Assembly: GCA_913778905.1 (NCBI GenBank)
Contig: CAJYYA010000023.1
Span: forward strand, 62,001-126,000
Direction: 5' to 3'
DNA length: 64,000 nt
From: an uncultured Naasia sp.
GTDB taxonomy: Bacteria; Actinomycetota; Actinomycetes; Actinomycetales; Microbacteriaceae
The notes under the pieces were generated by a model. The model made no database searches. It saw only the letters and a program-made list of their open reading frames with translations, and was not told where the DNA came from. This document shows, piece after piece, positions 9,308-16,676 of this stretch. The translations under genes were made by a program, and so were the position numbers. Every line of letters begins with the position of its first letter. The stretch's first letter is position 1.

Positions 9308-9368
9308 ACCGCACGTTGCGGCGGTATGCACTAGCCGGAACGTGCGGTTTATGCCGGAACATCCGATC
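9308..9368. repeat. Dispersed palindromic element copy 2
   Basis: An inverted repeat of 14 bp with one mismatch (9308-9321 against 9335-9348, 13-base spacer) is followed by a block that repeats copy 1. GCCGGAACGTGCGG at 9334 and TGCCGGAACATCCGATC at 9352 are identical to copy 1, with the same 4-base gap. Its right end touches the stop codon of the site-2 protease gene, so it lies just 3' of that gene, as copy 1 does relative to the SHOCT gene. Confidence 0.8.
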
Positions 9369-10708
9369 TAGCCGAGGGAGATGGGCTTGACGATGTCGGC
9401 GTAGATCAGGAGGGCGCTCATGCCGCCCAGGATCAGGACGACCGTGAACGTCAGGGGCATGAGGCGGGCCGCATCGACCGGGCCGGGGTCGGGGCGGCGC
9501 CGCAGTTTGGCGAAGGCGCGCTTCGTGGCCTCCCACAGTGCCGTGAGCACGTGGCCACCGTCGAGTGGGACGAGCGGGACCAGGTTGAACACGAACAGCG
9601 CGATGTTGAGCGAGGCCAGGATCCCCAGGATCGAGGCCACCTTCGACTCGACCGGGACGCTGTCCATGGCGGCGATGTCGCCCGCGAGGCGGCCGACGCC
9701 GACGACGCTGATCGGACCGTTCGGATCGCGCTCCCCGGGCCCGAACGCGGCCTGCGCGACATCGATGAGACGCTGGGGCAGGTGGATGATGACGCCCACC
9801 ACCGCTTCGACGTTGTTGCCGACCGTGGGGAGCACCGACGAGAGCGGCTGGGGTTGGAGGGTCTGCTGGGATCCGATGCCGAGCACACCGACCTCGGTCG
9901 TCTCCGGTTGCCCGTCGGCCCCGAGCACAGGCTTGCCGTCGTCGCCGTAGACGTAGCGCTCGGTCTGGAGCGGAGTGGCCTGGATCGTCTGATCCGAGCC
10001 GTTCCTGTCGACGACGAACGTCAGATCCTTGCCCGCGGAGTCGCGGATGATGTCCGTCGCGGCGGCCCACGAGTCGATGGGTGTTCCGTCGATGCTCACG
10101 ATGCGGTCGCCCGGTCGAATGCCTGCGGCCGCCCCCGGCGCGGCCGGGAAGGACGGCTCGCACGTCGCCGACGTGCTGGATGCGGGCAGCACGCACTGGG
10201 AGACGGATCCGATGGTCGTCGTCGTCGCGGCGACGCCGAAGCCGGTGAGGACGATCGCGTAGAAGAGGATGCCGAGCAGGAGATTGACGGTCGGACCGCC
10301 GAGCATGATGACGATCCGCTTCCACACCGGCAGCCGGTAGAACGAGCGGCCGTCCTCGTTCTCGCCGATGGTGGACGCGCTCGTGTCTCGGGCGTCCTGC
10401 ACGAGCTGGTTGAAGACCCCGGTCGTCGCGGTCCTCCCCTTGCCCCCCGAGGCGACGGGCGGGTACATGCCGATCATCGCGATGTAGCCGCCGAGCGGGA
10501 TCGCCTTGAGGCCGTACTCGGTCTCACCCCGGCGGAAGGAGAACACGGTTCGGCCGAAGCCGACCATGTACTGGGTCACCTTGACGCCGAAGAGCTTGGC
10601 GGGGATCAGATGCCCGACCTCATGGAGGGCGATCGAGAGCGCGACGCCGATCGCCACCGCGAGCACGCCTCCGATGAATGCGGAGACGGCCGCGATGTCG
10701 AAGTTCAC
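9368..10708 (-). CDS. Site-2 (M50) intramembrane zinc metalloprotease, RseP/Rip1 type
   Basis: Membrane protease that cleaves transmembrane substrates such as anti-sigma factors (regulated intramembrane proteolysis). It is 446 aa. The zinc site HEVGH lies in the first helix (SIALHEVGHLIPAKLFGVKV), and the third ligand region NLVPLVPLDGGHV lies in the C-terminal helices. A single PDZ domain sits between (about residues 190-270; AAGIRPGDRIVSIDGTPIDS). Further family features are FGVKVTQYMVGFG, LGGYIAMIGMYPP and MLGGPTVNLLLGI. The GTG at 10708 lies 6 bases after a strong TAAAAT box. In mycobacteria and relatives this gene (rip1) lies between dxr and ispG; here kinase and two-component genes are interposed. 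Substrate unknown. Confidence 0.94.
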   Translation of the reverse strand: MNFDIAAVSAFIGGVLAVAIGVALSIALHEVGHLIPAKLFGVKVTQYMVGFGRTVFSFRRGETEYGLKAIPLGGYIAMIGMYPPVASGGKGRTATTGVFNQLVQDARDTSASTIGENEDGRSFYRLPVWKRIVIMLGGPTVNLLLGILFYAIVLTGFGVAATTTTIGSVSQCVLPASSTSATCEPSFPAAPGAAAGIRPGDRIVSIDGTPIDSWAAATDIIRDSAGKDLTFVVDRNGSDQTIQATPLQTERYVYGDDGKPVLGADGQPETTEVGVLGIGSQQTLQPQPLSSVLPTVGNNVEAVVGVIIHLPQRLIDVAQAAFGPGERDPNGPISVVGVGRLAGDIAAMDSVPVESKVASILGILASLNIALFVFNLVPLVPLDGGHVLTALWEATKRAFAKLRRRPDPGPVDAARLMPLTFTVVLILGGMSALLIYADIVKPISLG

Positions 10709-10714
10709 GACCGA

Positions 10715-10720
10715 ATTTTA
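10715..10720 (-). promoter_or_regulatory. -10 box, leaderless promoter of the site-2 protease gene
   Basis: TAAAAT on the minus strand ends 6 bases before the GTG at 10708. It is the closest match to a consensus -10 among the leaderless promoters in this window. Confidence 0.65.
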
Positions 10721-10867
10721 GGCTCGCGACGCTATGAGCGCGCTTCGCGGCTCCCAAGGCGCGCGATCGAATAGGTGTTGCCAAGGCACGAGCGGGAGAC
10801 TGTGGGCAGTACCCGGCCGCCTCCGCTTGCGGCCGACACCGTCAGGACCGGAGGAAGGAGAGGCTTC

Positions 10868-12805
10868 ATGACTGCACGATCGGCGGATCCGGTGGCCCTC
10901 CTCGGCGGTCGCTATCGGATCGGGCAGCTCATCGGACGCGGCGGCATGGCCGAGGTGTACCGCGCGACCGACGAACGGCTCGGCCGAGAAGTGGCGGTCA
11001 AGCTGTTCCGCCCGGGCGTCGCCGCCGTCGAGGATCTCCGCCGGGTGCGCTCCGAGATCCGCACTCTCGCCACCCTGGCGCACCCCGGCCTGGTCACGCT
11101 GCACGACGCCGCCGACGGGGACGACGGGACGCCCGCCTACCTGGTGCTCGAACTCGTCCGCGGCTCCGACCTCGGCGCCCTCATCCGCACGGGCGCGCTC
11201 AGCTCCGCCGAGTCGGTCGCGCTGGTCCGCGAAGTGGCCTCGACACTCGCCTACATCCACGCTCGCGGGATCGTGCACCGCGACATCAAACCCGAGAACG
11301 TGCTGGTCGCCCGCGGCGAGGACGGCGCCCTGCACGCCAAACTGGCTGATCTGGGCATCGCGCGGATCCTCGGTGACTCGCGCCTGACCGAGGCCGGGGC
11401 CGTCATCGGAACCGCCGCCTACCTGAGTCCCGAGCAGGTCATGGGCGAGGAGGTCGGCACCGAGGCCGACGTCTACGCGCTCGGTCTCGTGCTGCTCGAG
11501 GCCCTCACCGGGCGCCCGGCGTACGAGGGCGGCAAGCTCGAACAGGCCCTCGCGCGCGTCAACCGACCCCCGGAGATACCGGACTGGCTCGACGACGCGG
11601 ACGCCGTTCTGATCGAGGACATGACGGCCCGGGATCCCGCCGACCGGCCGAGCGCTCGCGACGCGGTCACCGAACTCGCCGCGTGGACATCGGGCGATGC
11701 GCCGTGGGACGAGGACGCTCACCTGGATGCGGCCGCGGGTGTCGCCGGCGCCGCTCACGCGAGCATCGACCGGACCGAGGTCCTCGGTGCCACAGCAGGG
11801 ACTCAGCGCTTCGACGACGAGATCGACGAGTACGACGATGTCGATGACGGCGAGTGGGAGGACGGCGACGAGTCGGGCGATCAGGACGACGTCCGCACCC
11901 GTGTGTTCGAGCATCCCGACGCGACGGAGTCGCCCCGCACGGAGGTCCTAGGCTCGAGCGGAGCCGACGGACGCACCGAGGTGCTGGGACGCCCCCGAGC
12001 CGAGGATCCGACCGCGGTGCTCCCCGTGGCCGGTGCGTACGCGGGCGCTTCCCATCACGGGGGCGACGATGCACGGACCGAACTCCTCGGGGCGGGCCCT
12101 TCCGGCACGCCCTACGAGGCGCCCCGTTCGGCCTATCCCGTCCTCGCCGCTCCCACGGAGAAGCAACTGCGCCGCGCGGAGTCGCGCCGCACCGCCTGGC
12201 GCCGGATCGGCGTGACCGTCGCGGTGCTGACCGTCCTCTCCGGCGCGGCGCTCGCGATCTGGCCCGTTCTCGAAGGCATCGCTCCGACCGCGCAGACGGC
12301 GGCCCCCACCTATCCGACCGTGGAGAACTCGCTGGCCGACGGTGTCGCGGCGCTGGAGGGTTCCGTCACGGGCCGCGGATCGACCGAGAGCGCGCGTGCC
12401 TCCATCGAAGCCGCCATCCTCGACGTCGCGACGACCGCGTCGGCCTCGGACTTCGACGGGACGCAGACGGCCCTCGACTCGCTCGAGGACGTACTGGCGC
12501 GGGCCGTCCTCGACGACCAGCTCACCGGCGCGCGATACGACGCCGTGCGGACCGCGCTGTTCCAGGTGCGCGACGGTCTCGCCCCCGCACGGGAGGAGGC
12601 TGCCGCCGAAGCCGAGCGCGAGCGCCTCGCTGCCGAGGAGGCCGAACGGCAACGACAGGCCGAACTCGAGCGTCAGGCGGAAGCCGAGCGTCAGGCCGAA
12701 CTCGACCGCCAGGCGGAGGAGCAGCAAGGCGGATTCGGTCAGACCCTCGACGACCTCGGTCAGAACATCAGGGACCAGTTCGAGCGGTGGACGCAGGGGT
12801 TCTGA
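10868..12805 (+). CDS. Transmembrane Ser/Thr protein kinase with repeated RTEVLG linker motifs
   Basis: Hanks-type kinase of 645 aa. The catalytic domain at about residues 12-275 has the glycine loop GRGGMAEVYRA, VAVKLF lysine, HRDIKPEN catalytic loop, ADLG in place of DFG, and YLSPEQ. An acidic linker (about 276-440) carries RTEVLG-like motifs at Thr303, 358, 370 and 404, with variants at Thr344 and 382. A single transmembrane helix lies at about 447-468. The extracellular part (about 470-645) ends in a charged Glu/Arg/Gln coiled coil. There is no PASTA domain, so this is not a canonical PknB. ATG 10868 is preceded by GGAGGAAGGAG; an in-frame upstream start at 10775 lacks one. It is inserted between dxr and the site-2 protease, transcribed oppositely. 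Confidence 0.92.
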   Translation: MTARSADPVALLGGRYRIGQLIGRGGMAEVYRATDERLGREVAVKLFRPGVAAVEDLRRVRSEIRTLATLAHPGLVTLHDAADGDDGTPAYLVLELVRGSDLGALIRTGALSSAESVALVREVASTLAYIHARGIVHRDIKPENVLVARGEDGALHAKLADLGIARILGDSRLTEAGAVIGTAAYLSPEQVMGEEVGTEADVYALGLVLLEALTGRPAYEGGKLEQALARVNRPPEIPDWLDDADAVLIEDMTARDPADRPSARDAVTELAAWTSGDAPWDEDAHLDAAAGVAGAAHASIDRTEVLGATAGTQRFDDEIDEYDDVDDGEWEDGDESGDQDDVRTRVFEHPDATESPRTEVLGSSGADGRTEVLGRPRAEDPTAVLPVAGAYAGASHHGGDDARTELLGAGPSGTPYEAPRSAYPVLAAPTEKQLRRAESRRTAWRRIGVTVAVLTVLSGAALAIWPVLEGIAPTAQTAAPTYPTVENSLADGVAALEGSVTGRGSTESARASIEAAILDVATTASASDFDGTQTALDSLEDVLARAVLDDQLTGARYDAVRTALFQVRDGLAPAREEAAAEAERERLAAEEAERQRQAELERQAEAERQAELDRQAEEQQGGFGQTLDDLGQNIRDQFERWTQGF

Positions 12806-12835
12806 CCTGCGTCGTCGACCGGGGCAGCCCGGCGA

Positions 12836-13942
12836 TCAGCTCTGGCGGGCGATGAGCCGATCGGCGGCTTCCCTCGCGTCGCGCTCGACTTCGAGGAGCG
12901 ACTCCACCGTCAGTTCTTCGGCCGGCTCGGCGTGAGAGTCGACGATGGCCTCCACGGTCTCGAGGATGCGCAGGAACCCGATCCGCCCCGCGTGGAAGGC
13001 GTGCACGGCCTGCTCGTTCGCGGCGTTGAACACCGCGGGGAAGGTGCCGCCCAGCCGGCCGACGCGCTTGGCCAGCTCGACCGCGGGGAACGCCTCCGAG
13101 TCGAGCGGCTCGAAGGTCCATGCCGAGGCCGTCGTCCAGTCGAGCGGGACGCCGACACCTGGCACCCGGTTCGGCCAGTCCAGACCGAGCGAGATCGGCA
13201 GACGCATGTCGGGCGGCGAGGCCTGAGCGATGGTCGATCCGTCGATGAACTCGACCATCGAGTGGACGATCGACTGCGGGTGCACCGTGACGGCGATGTC
13301 GTCGTACTCGACGTCGAAGAGCAGGTGCGCCTCGATGACTTCGAGTCCCTTGTTGACGAGCGTCGCCGAATTCGTCGTCACGACGAGGCCCATGTCCCAC
13401 GTCGGATGAGCGAGCGCCTCACGCGGGGTCACGTCGGCGAGCGACTCGCGGGAGCGGCCGCGGAACGGACCGCCCGAGGCGGTCAGCACCAGCCGGCGCA
13501 CCTCCGCCTGCGTTCCCGAGCGGAGGGCCTGCGCGATAGCCGAGTGCTCGGAGTCGACGGGGACGATCTGCCCCGGTGCCGCAAGCCGCGTCACGAGGTC
13601 GCCACCCACGATCAGGGACTCCTTGTTGGCGAGCGCCAGGGTCCGGCCGGCCTCGAGTGCGGCGAGGGTGGGCCCCAGACCGACGGATCCGGTGATGCCG
13701 TTCAGCACCACGTCGGCGTCGACGTCACGGACGAGCTTCGCCGCGTCCTCGGCTCCGAGCGCCGTGCGGGTGACACCGAACGCCTCGGCCTGGCTCGCGA
13801 GACCGGCGGCATCCGTCCCGGCGGCGAGACCGACCACCTCGAACGAGTCGCGGTTCGCCGCGATCACGTCGAGAGCCTGGGTCCCGATGGAACCGGTGGA
13901 GCCGAGGATGAGCACACGTCGCACTCGTCCATCCTGGCCCAT
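12836..13942 (-). CDS. dxr: 1-deoxy-D-xylulose 5-phosphate reductoisomerase
   Basis: MEP-pathway enzyme that converts DXP to MEP with NADPH and a divalent metal. It is 368 aa. The N-terminal NADPH fold has [16 protein letters not shown]. The substrate/metal region has [24 protein letters not shown] (metal ligands Asp and Glu) and [14 protein letters not shown]. The conserved [26 protein letters not shown] and [13 protein letters not shown] follow, then the C-terminal [12 protein letters not shown]. The ATG at 13942 is used; a GTG six codons later (VRRVLILGS) is an equally possible start. It is convergent with the kinase gene (30 bases apart) and divergent from the secreted-protein gene. Confidence 0.97.
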   Translation of the reverse strand: MGQDGRVRRVLILGSTGSIGTQALDVIAANRDSFEVVGLAAGTDAAGLASQAEAFGVTRTALGAEDAAKLVRDVDADVVLNGITGSVGLGPTLAALEAGRTLALANKESLIVGGDLVTRLAAPGQIVPVDSEHSAIAQALRSGTQAEVRRLVLTASGGPFRGRSRESLADVTPREALAHPTWDMGLVVTTNSATLVNKGLEVIEAHLLFDVEYDDIAVTVHPQSIVHSMVEFIDGSTIAQASPPDMRLPISLGLDWPNRVPGVGVPLDWTTASAWTFEPLDSEAFPAVELAKRVGRLGGTFPAVFNAANEQAVHAFHAGRIGFLRILETVEAIVDSHAEPAEELTVESLLEVERDAREAADRLIARQS

Positions 13943-13960
13943 CCACGCCGGAGGACCGCC

Positions 13961-13966
13961 TACCCT
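13961..13966 (+). promoter_or_regulatory. -10 box, leaderless promoter of the secreted-protein gene
   Basis: TACCCT ends 8 bases before the GTG at 13975. A TTG in the same frame at 13966 overlaps the box and is therefore unlikely to be the start. Confidence 0.5.
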
Positions 13967-13974
13967 TGACGCTC

Positions 13975-14913
13975 GTGGGGGGAATCATCAGTGGGCTCGT
14001 CGTCGGTGCTCTCGCGGTGGCGACGGCGTTCGCTCCCGCCCTCCCGCTGACGGCGAGCGCTCCGGTCGCCGACTCACCGGCTCCCGCCGTCGCGAGCTGG
14101 TCGACGAACCCGTCGATCGCGACCAGGGTCGCGCAGTCGGCCGACTTCGATCCCGGCTTCCTCATCAGCGACGAGACGTTCTACACCTCGGACAGGATGG
14201 ACGCGGCCGGTATCCAAGCGTTTCTGGAGAGCGTGCCGTGTCAGCCGCAGGACGGTGTCGACTGCCTGAAGGACTTCCGCGAGACCACCCCCGATGTGCC
14301 CGCCGTGGCGACCGGGCACTGCGATGCGTACGCGGGCGACGAGTGGGAATCGGCCGCCGTGATCATCGCGGGTGTCGCGCAGGCGTGCGGCATCAACCCG
14401 CAGGTGCTTCTCGTGCTGCTGCAGAAGGAGCAGTCGCTCCTGACCCGCCCGACCCCGTCGGGATACGAGCGGGCCATGGGCTACGCCTGCCCGGACACGG
14501 CCGACTGCGACACCGAGTACTTCGGGTTCTTCAATCAGACATATAACGCGGCGTGGCAGTTCCGGCAGTACACGCTCTTCCCGGACGACCGGGCCTTCGG
14601 GATCGGCACCGTCGACGTCGGGTTCAACCCGCAGGCCTCGTGCGGATCCGCTCCGGTGGACATCCGCAATCAGGCCACCGCGAACCTCTACCTCTACACG
14701 CCGTATCAACCCAACGAAGCCGCGGTGGCGAATCTGTACGGCGACGGCGACGACTGCTCCGCCTACGGCAACCGCAACTTCTGGCGCATCTTCAGCGACT
14801 GGTTCGGCTCGCCCACGACCGAGAAGTTCCCCTCCTGGATGGGTCAGTGCCTGACCCGCGAGGGCGGCCGTCCCTGCGTCGACGAGTTCTGGATGCCCGC
14901 CGCCCAGCGCTGA
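13975..14913 (+). CDS. Secreted cysteine-containing protein with lysozyme/transglycosylase-like motif
   Basis: A 312-aa exported protein. An N-terminal signal peptide ([20 protein letters not shown]) ends before about residue 30. The mature part starts [20 protein letters not shown] and continues through [13 protein letters not shown], paired cysteines, and [20 protein letters not shown]. Glu152 in QKEQSLL sits where soluble lytic transglycosylases have the catalytic glutamate of (V/I)-x-QES. Further on are [39 protein letters not shown] and [20 protein letters not shown] know this domain from many actinobacterial envelope proteins without a firm function. The muramidase link is inference. 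At least eight cysteines suggest disulfides. Confidence 0.72.
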   Translation: MGGIISGLVVGALAVATAFAPALPLTASAPVADSPAPAVASWSTNPSIATRVAQSADFDPGFLISDETFYTSDRMDAAGIQAFLESVPCQPQDGVDCLKDFRETTPDVPAVATGHCDAYAGDEWESAAVIIAGVAQACGINPQVLLVLLQKEQSLLTRPTPSGYERAMGYACPDTADCDTEYFGFFNQTYNAAWQFRQYTLFPDDRAFGIGTVDVGFNPQASCGSAPVDIRNQATANLYLYTPYQPNEAAVANLYGDGDDCSAYGNRNFWRIFSDWFGSPTTEKFPSWMGQCLTREGGRPCVDEFWMPAAQR

Positions 14914-15126
14914 GTCGGCGTATTCGCGTGCCGATGTCCCGTCATCTGGGGATGCTGCGATTAGGCGGCCGGCGGCATGCAGGTCGTCCATGTCGACAAG
15001 TCCGGCCAGATCGCGCGCCCCACCCACTCCTGGGCCTAGAGCCGGATCAGGCTCGGCCCCGTACCTGCGTCTGCGCGGTGCGCGAACACGTCGAGCACAC
15101 GTCGACGGGTGCACGAGCATGGAGGG
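14914..15126. other. Intergenic region without a supported gene
   Basis: 213 bases between the secreted-protein gene and the epimerase gene. It contains a short hairpin (GAGCC/GGCTC at about 15041-15055). A 20-codon frame from 14977 (MQVVHVDKSGQIARPTHSWA) ends at a TAG; I see no support for it as a gene. Confidence 0.5.
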
Positions 15127-16122
15127 ATGCGAATCCTCGTACTGGGTGGGACAGCGTGGCTGGGGCACCGGATCGCGGCGACGTTCGTCGAACGCGGACA
15201 TGACGTCACGTGCGTGGCGCGCGGATCCGCCATCCCCGCGGGCGCGCGTCTGGTGAGTGCCGACCGCGACCATGACGACGCTCTCGAGTCCGTTCGTCGG
15301 GAGCAGTGGGATGCCGTCGTCGACGTCGCCGGCGATCCTGGGCACGTGCGCCGCGCGGTCCGCGACCTCGAACACGTGACCGGACGGTATGTGTTCGTCT
15401 CGACGGTCAATGTCTACGCGTCGCATGACGTCATCGGCGCCGATGAGGACGCACCGATCCTCGACCCACTCGCGGCGAGCGCACCCCTCGGTCCGGCGTC
15501 CTACGGACAGGCGAAGGTCGCCTGCGAGAACTCCATCGTCACGACTTTCGGCAGCGACCGCGTCCTGATCGCCCGCTCCGGGCTCATCTGCGGCCCCGGG
15601 GATCCGACCGGTCGCACGACCTACTGGCCATGGCGCTTCGCTCACCCGGCCGACCGAACCGGTGTGCTCGTCCCTGACTCACCCGGTCTGCCGACGTCGG
15701 TGATCGACGTCCGCGATCTCGCCGATTGGCTGGTCACGTCGACCGAGCGAGGACTCGTCGGGGTGTTCAATGCGACGGGGCACCCCATTCCCTTTCCACA
15801 GCACATCGCGGCGGCTCGTGAAGCCGCGGGAAGCGACGCGATCCCGGTGGCGGCAGACGAGCAGTGGCTCACCGAGCACGGGGTCTCGGAGTGGGCGGGC
15901 GACCGATCGATGCCGCTGTGGTTGCGAGACCGCGCCTGGTACGGCTTCGGTGCACGCTCGAACGCGCGGGCGATCGCGGCCGGACTTGATCTGCGCCCCT
16001 TGGTCGCCTCCCTTCGCGATGGAGCGGCCGCCCGCGAGATCTCGCCTCCGGACGCGCGCGTGGCGGGCCTGAGCGACAACGACGAGCGAGCACTCCTGGC
16101 CGACTGGACGAAGGGGGCCTGA
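15127..16122 (+). CDS. NAD-dependent epimerase/dehydratase family protein (extended SDR)
   Basis: Extended short-chain dehydrogenase/reductase of 331 aa, probably acting on a nucleotide-sugar or similar substrate. The N-terminal Rossmann motif is MRILVLGGTAWLGHRIA (GxxGxxG variant). VVDVAGDPGHVRRAV replaces the usual NAA strand. The active site reads YVFVSTVNVYAS, followed by the YGQAK (YxxxK) catalytic pair. SGLICGPGDPTGRT and PTSVIDVRDLADWL are typical of reductases resembling isoflavone reductase or plant CSP41-type mRNA-binding proteins. I chose ATG 15127, preceded closely by GGAGG; an in-frame GTG lies at 15109. The exact substrate cannot be named. Confidence 0.85.
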   Translation: MRILVLGGTAWLGHRIAATFVERGHDVTCVARGSAIPAGARLVSADRDHDDALESVRREQWDAVVDVAGDPGHVRRAVRDLEHVTGRYVFVSTVNVYASHDVIGADEDAPILDPLAASAPLGPASYGQAKVACENSIVTTFGSDRVLIARSGLICGPGDPTGRTTYWPWRFAHPADRTGVLVPDSPGLPTSVIDVRDLADWLVTSTERGLVGVFNATGHPIPFPQHIAAAREAAGSDAIPVAADEQWLTEHGVSEWAGDRSMPLWLRDRAWYGFGARSNARAIAAGLDLRPLVASLRDGAAAREISPPDARVAGLSDNDERALLADWTKGA

Positions 16123-16147
16123 TCGCCCGTCCGTCCATTCGGGCGAC

Positions 16148-16615
16148 TCAGTCGGCGACGGTGATCGGCTCGTGAAGGACCGGGAAGTTCATCGATGCGG
16201 CGATGAAGCAGTTCTCCGCGGCCTCGGCGTGGATCCGCTGAGCGAGCTCGATCTGAGCCGGGTCCGCGACCGTGACCCTGGGACGCAGCGTGACCTCGGT
16301 GAAGTGGCCCGCGTTCCCCTCCTGCACCATCGTGCCGGTGGCGTCGTCGGTGTACGCCGTGACGATCACGCCGTTGCGCAGGGCCGTGTGGAGATAGGAC
16401 AGCATGTGGCACTCGGCGAGCGCCGCGATGAGCAGCTCTTCCGGATTCCACCTGGTCTCATCGCCGTGGAACACGCGAGCCGAGGACGAGGCGATGGGTT
16501 CCTTGCCCGGAGCCGTCACGACGCCGCTGCGCTCGTAGTCGCGATAGCCGCTCGTGCCGGTGCCGCGGTTGCCGGTCCACTCGATGGACAGGGCGAAGGA
16601 ATGGTCGGCGCTCAT
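16148..16615 (-). CDS. OsmC/Ohr-family protein
   Basis: 155-aa protein of the OsmC superfamily, thiol peroxidases that detoxify organic hydroperoxides in the cytoplasm. Family features are WNPEELLIAALAECHMLSYL, with the first peroxidatic cysteine in AECHM, and the C-terminal EAAENCFIAASMNFPVLHEP, holding the second cysteine. The N-terminal beta region includes FALSIEWTGNRGTGT. The spacing of the two cysteines is that of active OsmC/YhfA-type enzymes. ATG 16615 lies 7 bases after TAGCAT, a leaderless promoter. It is convergent with the epimerase gene. Confidence 0.9.
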   Translation of the reverse strand: MSADHSFALSIEWTGNRGTGTSGYRDYERSGVVTAPGKEPIASSSARVFHGDETRWNPEELLIAALAECHMLSYLHTALRNGVIVTAYTDDATGTMVQEGNAGHFTEVTLRPRVTVADPAQIELAQRIHAEAAENCFIAASMNFPVLHEPITVAD

Positions 16616-16622
16616 ACGGGCG

Positions 16623-16628
16623 ATGCTA
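16623..16628 (-). promoter_or_regulatory. -10 box, leaderless promoter of the OsmC-family gene
   Basis: TAGCAT on the minus strand ends 7 bases before the ATG at 16615. The same hexamer precedes the histidine kinase gene. Confidence 0.55.
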
Positions 16629-16676
16629 GCCGCCGGTGCGACCCCGCCCGAAGGAGGGGCCGCACCGGGACGTCAC

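Noticed and set aside
10775-10867. An N-terminal extension of the orphan kinase starting at 10775
   Set aside because: The extension is atypical, and a strong GGAGGAAGGAG site stands directly before the ATG at 10868.
14977-15039. A 20-codon frame MQVVHVDKSGQIARPTHSWA
   Set aside because: No ribosome site, no TANNNT box at the right distance and no recognisable similarity. Length alone gives no support.
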